Origin: Bombilactobacillus folatiphilus
Lineage (GTDB): Bacteria; Bacillota; Bacilli; Lactobacillales; Lactobacillaceae
Reading direction: 5' to 3'
NCBI RefSeq assembly: GCF_023380265.1
Contig: NZ_CP093366.1
Span: forward strand, 1,178,001-1,242,000
Length of the DNA: 64,000 nt
Below are positions 54,789-62,027 of this stretch, one piece after another (position 1 is the stretch's first letter; every line of letters starts with the position of its first letter). A program made the translations under genes and the position numbers. Below the pieces are notes generated by a model. That model searched no databases and had not been told where the DNA came from. It worked only from the letters and a program-made list of their open reading frames with translations.

Positions 54789-55907
54789 ATGAACGAATTT
54801 AGTATCCGTCCCACCATTACGAGTGTGGCCGATTTACCGACTTTATTTAAAGAGTTGAACGTTGGCACCCATGATTTATTGTTAACAAATAAATATATCA
54901 TCGAACCGCATTTAGATTTAGATAATTTACCGCTAGATGTGATTTATTTGGAAAATTATATTCAAGGCGAACCAACTGACCAAGCAGCCGATCAATTACT
55001 GGCACAAGTCAATCAAAAAGATTACGACCGCATTTTGGCAATCGGTGGCGGTTCCGTGATTGATAACGCTAAATTGTTAGTTTATGGATCTGGCGTTAAT
55101 ATGCAAAAAATTGCTGAACAAGGCGCTCAATTACCCAAGAAACGGCAATTAGTGATTGTCCCTACGACTACGGGAACGGGGAGTGAAGTCACGAATGTTG
55201 CTGTCTTCAACTTCTTAGCCAAACAAACCAAAGTTGGTTTGGCTTATCCACAAATGTACGCGGACCAAGTTTATTTGGTACCCCAATTAGCTACCACAAT
55301 GCCTTATAAAGTCTTTGCCACCAGTTCAATCGACGCTTTGGTGCACGCAATTGAATCATTCTTATCACCTAAAGCAACAAGCTTCAGCAAAATTTTTTCT
55401 GTGCAAGCTATGAAAACCATTATCCAAGGTTATAACCAAATTATCGTTCATCAACAAGTTGGTCATACACCCAAAGGTCAATTGTTGTTAGATTTTTTGG
55501 AGGCTAGTACCATGGCGGGCGTCGCTTTTGGTAATGCTGGCTGCGGTCCCGTCCATGCCTTAGCTTACCCGATTGGCGCCACTTATCATATTGCCCACGG
55601 CCAATCCAATTATTTAGTCTTCAGCGGTACTTTCAAAAAGTATCAAGCCTTAGGTGCTGATTTAACCGATTTAGAAAATATCTTGGCCACCGTTTTACCC
55701 GTTGCGCCGCAACAAGCACTAGATGAATTAGAAAAACTCATTGATCATATTTTGCCTAATCAAAGTTTGAGCCAAATCGGCATGACCGAGCAAACTTGCC
55801 AAGACTTTGCGCAATCAGTTATGGAAAATCAGCAACGTTTGATGGTTAATTCACCAATCACTTTGAGCGAAAAGGATGTTGCCGATATTTATCAAAATTT
55901 GTTGTAA
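54789..55907 (+). CDS. Iron-containing alcohol dehydrogenase, 4-hydroxybutyrate dehydrogenase-like
   Basis: Type III metal-dependent alcohol dehydrogenase, 372 residues. NAD-binding GGGSVIDNAK near residues 89-98 and TTTGTGSEVTNVAVF near 131-145; metal ligands Asp and His in SSIDALVHAIES near 180 and His in CGPVHALAYPIGATYHIAHG near 252-268. The pattern (IENQQRLMVN-type end, ENYIQGEPTDQ) is very close to the Clostridium kluyveri 4-hydroxybutyrate dehydrogenase, which reduces succinate semialdehyde. Follows the ThDP enzyme by 23 bases. A terminator follows. Confidence 0.85.
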   Translation: MNEFSIRPTITSVADLPTLFKELNVGTHDLLLTNKYIIEPHLDLDNLPLDVIYLENYIQGEPTDQAADQLLAQVNQKDYDRILAIGGGSVIDNAKLLVYGSGVNMQKIAEQGAQLPKKRQLVIVPTTTGTGSEVTNVAVFNFLAKQTKVGLAYPQMYADQVYLVPQLATTMPYKVFATSSIDALVHAIESFLSPKATSFSKIFSVQAMKTIIQGYNQIIVHQQVGHTPKGQLLLDFLEASTMAGVAFGNAGCGPVHALAYPIGATYHIAHGQSNYLVFSGTFKKYQALGADLTDLENILATVLPVAPQQALDELEKLIDHILPNQSLSQIGMTEQTCQDFAQSVMENQQRLMVNSPITLSEKDVADIYQNLL

Positions 55908-55926
55908 ATCAGTTTACAGATTATTC

Positions 55927-55968
55927 AAAAAGACCAAAATGTCCACAATAGACAAGTTTGGTCTTTTT
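55927..55968 (+). terminator. Terminator after the Fe-ADH gene
   Basis: AAAAAGACCAAA pairs with TTTGGTCTTTTT; inner TGTC/GACA stem around CACAATA; six T residues. Confidence 0.85.
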
Positions 55969-56079
55969 TGTTACGCATTTTTTAATGTCGATAAGTGTGA
56001 TACGTACTTTTTCAAAAATACTTTTATCTTCCCACTGACAATATCTTGCACTTCATAATTAAACTCACAATAATATTTT

Positions 56080-56721
56080 TCACTGCCAACCAGCTAGAAT
56101 AGCCTTGATACCCATTAAAAATTGTTCATCAAAACTAAATTGAGTTGTGGATTCTTGAAATGGTTGCATAAATTTTTGCAATACAACAGATTTAGATTGA
56201 AAATAATCAGGTGCCGCAAGGTCAAGATTCGAATTTTTATCATCAATATCTTCCCCCCACACAAACCCAATGGTATAAAATATCAACGAATTAATTAAGA
56301 AAACCGTTGTAGGCTGGATTTCAAGACCAACCTTAACAAAATTAGTCAAGATTTTATCAACCAAAACAAATTCTTTATCAGTCACAATCGGTCTTGTTGA
56401 AATTAAGGGCAAAACATTTGGATGTTGTGCTAAAACCTGACGCAAATGTAACAACAAGTTGGTCAACTGCTTCTGCCAGGCCAATTTTTCATCTAGCTTA
56501 AAACTCAAAACTTCTTGCCAAATTCCTTCAACTAAATTATCAAACAGAACTTTTTGATTCGGAAAATAGCGATAAACTGCCATTGCTGACACACCTAACT
56601 CAGTACCCAGTTTACGCATTGTGAATTTTTCTAACCCCACTTGATCAATCAAATCCAATGCCACTTGTAAAATATACGAATTGCTTAACGTTTCTTTAGT
56701 TGGTCTTGAAATCACTTTCAT
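56080..56721 (-). CDS. TetR family regulator
   Basis: A 213-residue regulator. The N-terminal TetR HTH is FTMRKLGTELGVSAMAVYRYF near residues 34-54 (positions), with a helical ligand-binding domain following. The open frame begins at 56736, but AAAGGA is just before the ATG at 56721 (MKVISRPTK), so I use that; the spacing is short. It is the last gene downstream of an ABC-2 exporter on the same strand, 151 bases after the second permease. A 41-bp inverted repeat at the exporter promoter is its probable site. Confidence 0.85.
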   Translation of the reverse strand: MKVISRPTKETLSNSYILQVALDLIDQVGLEKFTMRKLGTELGVSAMAVYRYFPNQKVLFDNLVEGIWQEVLSFKLDEKLAWQKQLTNLLLHLRQVLAQHPNVLPLISTRPIVTDKEFVLVDKILTNFVKVGLEIQPTTVFLINSLIFYTIGFVWGEDIDDKNSNLDLAAPDYFQSKSVVLQKFMQPFQESTTQFSFDEQFLMGIKAILAGWQ

Positions 56722-56871
56722 AATTCCTTTCATCATTTATTGAATCCAATGAAAAAAATATACCGTAAATATGCGCCGTTAGCAAAATAAAATCTTACTC
56801 TTGCAATCTAATTTGCGAACATAAGAGAACAATAATCGCCGCTAACCAATAAGTTTTTTGTTCTTGTCATT

Positions 56872-57819
56872 TTAATTTGTCATCCTCTTTTTCTGTGCCG
56901 CTACTGCAATGACTGTAAACGCAATTGTATAGCATAAGATCATTACGATTCCTAATGAAATATCTTTGCTTCCATCCAAATATTTACCAAACTGAGCCAA
57001 ATAATGCTGGGGCAGCCAATATTGAATCACTGCTTGAATTGAGCCTTTTTTGACTGGAAAAAAGGCGCCGGAAAGCAATGTTGTCAGTGCAATCAACATG
57101 GTTCCAATCCCCAGTGTTCCTTCATTATTAGCCGTCAAAGTTGCCAGCATTAAGCCAAATGACGCAGAAACAAGTGAACTCAGTACCACTCCGCCAAACA
57201 ATGCAGGTGACAACTTGATATTAAATAACGGCAAAACAATTGCGACACTTAAGCTTCCAATAATTAATAAAACTAAAAAGTTAAATAAGAGATTTTGGAT
57301 AATATATGAGCCCGTCCCCGTTCCACTCAGAAAAATTCGCTTATCTAGCCCATTTCGATCATCAAAATAAAATTTCGTCAAAATGATTGCCAACATCATC
57401 ATGCTTAGTGTCAAAACACTAAATAAAATTTTAAATGTCTGCTTAGACGTTTTTACACTTCCAGAAAATTTCTTATGGTTCAAAGATGCAGTCAGCTGCC
57501 TACTCAAGTCCGTCTTGCGAATCGTTGTGACATGATATTGATCATTATTTTTCGTAATATAAGCATCATACTTCCCTGTCAGTAAGTTCTGATAATAATG
57601 ATCATCTTTAACCACCTTTTTAAATGTCATTTTTTTGGAATTCAAGTTTCCCCTCAATAATTCTGTGGCACTTGGACGAACGCCGATTTCGGCTTTTGGC
57701 GTTTTCATCGTCACAAAATATGCAGATGCAATCGTCATGACAAGCAAAACAAGCAGCGTTAGGATGACATAGCTTTTCTTATGCCAAAAGCTTGAAAAAT
57801 TATTTTTTAAAATTAACAT
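56872..57819 (-). CDS. ABC-2 type permease subunit
   Basis: Membrane subunit of an ABC exporter, 315 residues. An N-terminal helix (near 18-38), a soluble outer segment of about 130 residues, then five helices (about 140-310), including the LLSGAFFPVKKGSIQ family motif near 247 with the Phe-Phe-Pro. It is three bases after the first permease, so they are paired. Cargo unknown. Confidence 0.86.
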   Translation of the reverse strand: MLILKNNFSSFWHKKSYVILTLLVLLVMTIASAYFVTMKTPKAEIGVRPSATELLRGNLNSKKMTFKKVVKDDHYYQNLLTGKYDAYITKNNDQYHVTTIRKTDLSRQLTASLNHKKFSGSVKTSKQTFKILFSVLTLSMMMLAIILTKFYFDDRNGLDKRIFLSGTGTGSYIIQNLLFNFLVLLIIGSLSVAIVLPLFNIKLSPALFGGVVLSSLVSASFGLMLATLTANNEGTLGIGTMLIALTTLLSGAFFPVKKGSIQAVIQYWLPQHYLAQFGKYLDGSKDISLGIVMILCYTIAFTVIAVAAQKKRMTN

Positions 57820-57822
57820 TTG

Positions 57823-58563
57823 CTACTCCTTAAACTTTTCTGGTCTATACAATAGATGAATAATCAGTAAAAAGACTATCGAACAAGCTAACAAAATGGC
57901 GATTGTACTAGTTACCTGACCCAAATTATGATCGTAGATCACTCCAAAAAAACTATTGGTAACTTTAGAAACAGGAGACAAGTTAGAAATTTGTGCTGCC
58001 TTTTTTCCAAAAATCGTCATCGGAAAAAATAATCCTGAGAGAACAGCAAAGACATTAATCAAGATATTCAATAGTTTAGTTGCTAAATCTTCGCTTTTAA
58101 TTAAGACGCAAAATGCGCCACCTAAAGTAATCGAAAAAGTAACAAGAACTAAGTCCAGCAGCAAAACGTAGCTAATCTGCTTCCCACCAAAATTAACTAG
58201 TCCGGTAGCGTTAAACAAAATTAAGTAAATTGCCAAAATTAAATAAGACAAACTAATCGCTACTAACAATTTAGCCAAGTAAACTTTACTGCGGGCAATT
58301 GGCGTATAAATAATACGCTGATTCGCTAATTTAACATGACTGCCAAACAACATTTCCGGCAAAATAATTGTTGTCGCTAAAGATAGGTAAATTATCATTG
58401 TGACACCATAATAATCGTAAGAAGTCAATATGTCGCCGCTAAACATTCCACTGCAGACAAAACCCATTAGGATGATTAGCAGTGGTGGATACACAATTAA
58501 ATAAGACATAATTGGCTTATTCTTTAGCAAGGTTCGTAAATCTTGCTTCATGATCGTTAACAT
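57823..58563 (-). CDS. ABC-2 type permease subunit
   Basis: Six-helix ABC-2 permease, 246 residues. AAGGAG seven bases before the ATG. It is 15 bases after the ATPase gene and three bases before the second permease. The segment AVLSGLFFPMTIFGKKAAQ near 178 is the equivalent of the FFP motif in the partner. Together they form a heterodimer with the ATPase. Confidence 0.87.
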   Translation of the reverse strand: MLTIMKQDLRTLLKNKPIMSYLIVYPPLLIILMGFVCSGMFSGDILTSYDYYGVTMIIYLSLATTIILPEMLFGSHVKLANQRIIYTPIARSKVYLAKLLVAISLSYLILAIYLILFNATGLVNFGGKQISYVLLLDLVLVTFSITLGGAFCVLIKSEDLATKLLNILINVFAVLSGLFFPMTIFGKKAAQISNLSPVSKVTNSFFGVIYDHNLGQVTSTIAILLACSIVFLLIIHLLYRPEKFKE

Positions 58564-58577
58564 TCCATTTCTCCTTT

Positions 58578-59327
58578 TTAGTCGCGCAGACTTTTACCAG
58601 TCAGTGACAAAAAAACATCTTCTAAGTTATGTTTACCAGTTTTAGGTCCAGTATAATCTCGTAAAATATTATGCAAAGTGTCATTAAGCAAAATTTTGCC
58701 GCCATCCATAATAATGATGCGATCACAAATTTGCTCTACTTCTTCCATATAATGCGTCGTATAAATAATTGTCGCACCCTGATCGCGCATTCCTTTAATA
58801 GACGTCAAAATATGATTGCGTGATTGCGGATCAATTCCCACCGTCGGCTCATCAAAAATAATCAAATCTGGCTCATGAGCAATAGCACAAGCAATGTTTA
58901 AGCGTCGCTTCATCCCACCCGAAAAACTGCTTGGTAGATCATCCTTACGTTCGAGTAAACCCACTTTTGTTAATGCGTTTCTTACTTTCTGATCAATCAA
59001 ATTTCGTTTAACTCCATATAAAGCTGCAAAAAATTTTACATTTTTATAAGCAGATAAATCTTCATAAATTGCAATGTCCTGCGGGACCACTCCTAGCTTG
59101 CATTTAATTTGTTTGCCGCTAAGATGACTATCGTCAAAATATTTAATCGTACCTGAATCGGCTTTAAGCAAAGTAGCAATAATACTGATCGTCGTACTCT
59201 TTCCTGCCCCATTAGGCCCAAGAAAGCCTAAAATCTCACCCTTTTTAACGTCAAAACTTAAATCAGTTAATGCTTTTTTACCAGTTTTGTAAGTTTTAGA
59301 TAAGTCAGTTACCTGTAAAACATCCAT
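58578..59327 (-). CDS. ABC transporter ATP-binding protein (drug/peptide exporter)
   Basis: Nucleotide-binding subunit, 249 residues. Walker A GPNGAGKST near 38-46, Q loop in VVPQDIAIYED near 82, signature SFSGGMKRRLNIA near 133-145, Walker B LIIFDEPTVGID near 154-165 and the H loop in TTHYMEEVEQ. Typical of the DrrA/CcmA-type that pairs with ABC-2 permeases. AGGAGA before the ATG. First gene in the operon, controlled by the operator at 59340-59380. Confidence 0.93.
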   Translation of the reverse strand: MDVLQVTDLSKTYKTGKKALTDLSFDVKKGEILGFLGPNGAGKSTTISIIATLLKADSGTIKYFDDSHLSGKQIKCKLGVVPQDIAIYEDLSAYKNVKFFAALYGVKRNLIDQKVRNALTKVGLLERKDDLPSSFSGGMKRRLNIACAIAHEPDLIIFDEPTVGIDPQSRNHILTSIKGMRDQGATIIYTTHYMEEVEQICDRIIIMDGGKILLNDTLHNILRDYTGPKTGKHNLEDVFLSLTGKSLRD

Positions 59328-59339
59328 TTTGGTTCTCCT

Positions 59340-59395
59340 TTTAGTTTACTTTGTAAGTACAGATTACATTGTAAACTAAAGCGAAAAATTGTCAA
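59340..59395 (-). promoter_or_regulatory. Promoter and large TetR-type operator of the ABC-2 operon
   Basis: On the minus strand -35 TTGACA (59390-59395), 16-base spacer, -10 TACAAT (59368-59373). A 41-bp inverted repeat covers 59340-59380: arms of 17 bases (TTTAGTTTAC-TT-TGTAA and its near complement, differing in two central bases) around the seven-base GTACAGA. It overlaps the -10, so binding would block transcription. The TetR gene at the operon end is the natural candidate. Confidence 0.75.
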
Positions 59396-59411
59396 CTACT
59401 TAGATTGAGCA

Positions 59412-59444
59412 CAAAAAAGACGCTACTTTTAATTAAGTAACGTC
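59412..59444 (-). terminator. Terminator after the broken gene at 59.5 kb
   Basis: On the minus strand GACGTTACTT pairs with AAAAGTAGCGTC (one mismatch) and six T residues follow. Confidence 0.7.
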
Positions 59445-59478
59445 CTAATATTTTTAAATTGAATGTTATTTGGATTAA

Positions 59479-60172
59479 TTATAGAAGCTGTGATGTTAAT
59501 AATTGTGATACATACTCTTTTAAAGATGCTTTAATTTCTTCTGAATTTGCCAAATGGTCAACAATTTGTGTCTTTCCGGAGGCAATATCAAGTACTTCAT
59601 AATCTGCATTCACAAAAAATTGTAATTGCATTCGATTAACAAAATCTGGAAACTGACTTAACCATATCGGCGTCGTCCCAGTGATATAAGCAGACTCCAT
59701 CGGTGTTTTTTGTCCAGCAAAATAACACTTAAGATCAAACAAAAAATAATCAATCCGATCTTTATATTTCGAATACCATAACGTATTAATTGTTGAATTT
59801 TTATGACGAGGCCAAACAAAATGCCAGTTCAAATTGCCCCGAATCACCTCATAATTAGTCATCAAAATTTTAAAGTTCGAATTGTAATTTCAAAGTTGCT
59901 TCCAGCCACATACCGCATCAGCGCCTAACTTATTTTTTAAGCCATCAACTTCATCAAGTAAATAATATTTACGAACCGGGAGGTTAAACTTCTCACCTAA
60001 AGCTTGATAAAGCCGATAGATCAGACTTATCACCATCAACACAAAGCGTTCCGACAATGTCTTCAATAAATAATGGATCATTTTGCTGTAAATATTGATA
60101 AAAATCACTCTGGTAAAATGCACACAAGCGCGTCAAATTATCTTGATAACCTTGTATTTGTTGCATTAGCAT
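59479..60172 (-). pseudogene. Broken gene of unrecognised family (frameshift plus in-frame stop)
   Basis: Three fragments that read as one protein of about 230 residues. The start (60172, AAGGGG before an ATG) gives MLMQQIQGYQDNLTRLCAFY and continues to DGDKSDL; a frameshift near 60025 then leads into LIYRLYQALGEKFNLPVRKY; an in-frame TGA at 59890-59892 follows GWKQL, and the same frame resumes with NYNSNFKILMTNYEV and continues to 59479 with LNWHFVWPRHKNSTIN and FDLKCYFAGQKTPMES. The family is not recognised. The continuity of sense across both breaks shows a decayed gene rather than separate genes. Confidence 0.65.
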
Positions 60173-60388
60173 TGAACCCCTTTCTTGTGAGCAATCTAAC
60201 TGATCATCTCTGTCCCTCTTTTTTCATAAAGTATCACTTCAGTAAAGGATCGTAGGACACAACGCTTTTTAACTCAGCTAAACTGGCTAACTTTAGCAAA
60301 CAAAAAATTGGTGATTTGTTGTTAAGTTTTTCGTAAAGTGGCTATTACATCATAAAATCTGTGATCATCTAACTACACTCATATTCTT

Positions 60389-61122
60389 CTACTTAATCGT
60401 ATAAGAAACCTGATCTGCAATATCACAAATTTCATAAATTTTAGTAATAATCGCTAAAATGACTGCAGCCGAAAAGTTAGTTTCAATTTCTGCTCCATTT
60501 TCCAATTTTTCCGGATTTCTATTAGACTTAAATAACATACTACTAATTTGATTATTTTCCTGAATGCGATCGAAATTCAAACTATCTTTATTCCAAATAT
60601 CGTTCAAAAAAGTTACTAACATCTGGCGCCAATTTTTCACCGAGTACTCATTTCCACTAATGGTAATCTGCACAGGCTTTTTACCAGTTACATCGACTGT
60701 TTGATCAATTGGATACTCACCGGTAATATCAATTTCAACAACTTCTTTGATGTCCGGCATTGAGAAAATTGTAATTAGTTCTTCAGTGAGCTTCTTCGTA
60801 CGATCAGCAATAGCTTCCTTGTTCCAATGATGATAAGTTTTTGCCACTTTTCGGGTAAGAGAAACGTTCGAATCCTTGTAGTACTCCCTTTTTTCGTCAT
60901 ACGTCTTATTGCCCATTTCTTGGTTGTACTTAATAATCGTTAAGTTGCCAATTGTACCACCATATTGTCTCTTAACCTTATCAGCATTGACCACTTGCAA
61001 ACGCCATTCAGCATTTAAACGTTGCGGCATAATATACTCTATCTGTGCGTCGTCAAAAGCATAAGCTTAGCGCCTGTCTTTTCAACTTTTCCATCTTTAA
61101 CCAAATTCATTAATGATTGCAT
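60389..61122 (-). pseudogene. DUF262/DUF1524-type restriction protein remnant, frameshifted
   Basis: The C-terminal half of a DUF1524 (HNH) restriction protein of the GmrSD group: IEYIMPQRLNAEWR (61050-61000), GGTIGNLTIIKYNQEMGNK, and a tail (KKPVQITISGNEYSVKNWRQ) typical of the family's C-terminus. A fresh start with AGGAG (61122) gives MQSLMNLVKDGKVEKTGAKL and ends at 61039; a one-base deletion near 61053 in a T run separates it from the in-frame DDAQIEYIMPQ. The N-terminal DUF262 part (DGQQR) is absent. The ATG lies one base beyond the upstream Res stop, so the remnant is in that operon. Confidence 0.65.
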
Positions 61123-61123
61123 C

Positions 61124-62011
61124 TTATTTCTCCTCTCTCATCTTATCAATTGCTGTATGCACATCTTGTTCTTTAGTAGCAACAACGTAGTGTACTTCAT
61201 TAGATTCAGTAATTTCAGCAAGCTTATCAAAATACTTTTGCTGTGTTTCGGTAATATCTTTATCATCTATCCGCATATTTTCTGCCTTAGCTTCTACCAT
61301 CAAATAGCGTACCTCACCGTCAGCTCCCTTAACTTTAAAAATAAAGTCTGGTGTAGTAGTACCTCCTTGATAACGGGGAATTCTAATTGCATTTTTAGGT
61401 AATTTTCCATATGCGATTACATCCTGATAATCTTGCTTAAGAATATCTAACTCAGGATGCACACTATCATAATTAACCGGCGGACGGTCATATAAATATC
61501 TTTTATCAGCAAATACACTATCGGAAGAATTAACGCCAATACTATTGGCAGCAACAGCATCTACAAATTCATCAGTTATTGGATCATAAACTGAAGTAGG
61601 AGCCGTAAAGTCTAATGAAACATACTTATAATTATTCTTAACCTGATTATTAATCCTAGTTGTAATTTCACTAATTAAATTACCTAAAGTCTTTTCGTTG
61701 ATGTAATCAGTATTATTATCTAAACGTGCCATTGCAGCAATCATCTGCTCATGCAAAAATGAAATAGATAAATCTGTCTCAAGAGCCAAATTCTTTAAGA
61801 ATTTTCCATACGGCATTCGATGTGATTTAACATCATAATCAGGATTAGTTTTACTATCCCTAATAATAGCCTCTTTATTAACTACCACCTCACTTTTATT
61901 CATTTGCATTTTATACAAAACAAAGTGCTTACGATCATGATCGCTAAAAACATATTTAGCGACTGTTTCCGCTGCCCGATTAAGCGCGGGTGCGTCCTCA
62001 ATCATAATCAT
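61124..62011 (-). CDS. Type III restriction enzyme Res, C-terminal endonuclease part (split gene)
   Basis: 295 codons read from the first ATG after the break, though the frame continues upstream to the poly-A run at 62062-62069. It carries the nuclease site in a PD-(D/E)xK arrangement: PDFIFKVKG near 227, followed by LMVEAKAENMR near 240, with a family region YDRPPVNYDSVHPELD near 175. It is the direct continuation of the helicase part above: inserting or deleting one base in the A run joins KLKK to TNWGEF and IWLELS. It may be a broken gene, a phase-variable gene, or a sequencing slip. Confidence 0.8.
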   Translation of the reverse strand: MIMIEDAPALNRAAETVAKYVFSDHDRKHFVLYKMQMNKSEVVVNKEAIIRDSKTNPDYDVKSHRMPYGKFLKNLALETDLSISFLHEQMIAAMARLDNNTDYINEKTLGNLISEITTRINNQVKNNYKYVSLDFTAPTSVYDPITDEFVDAVAANSIGVNSSDSVFADKRYLYDRPPVNYDSVHPELDILKQDYQDVIAYGKLPKNAIRIPRYQGGTTTPDFIFKVKGADGEVRYLMVEAKAENMRIDDKDITETQQKYFDKLAEITESNEVHYVVATKEQDVHTAIDKMREEK

Positions 62012-62027
62012 TTTACGTTTAGATAAT

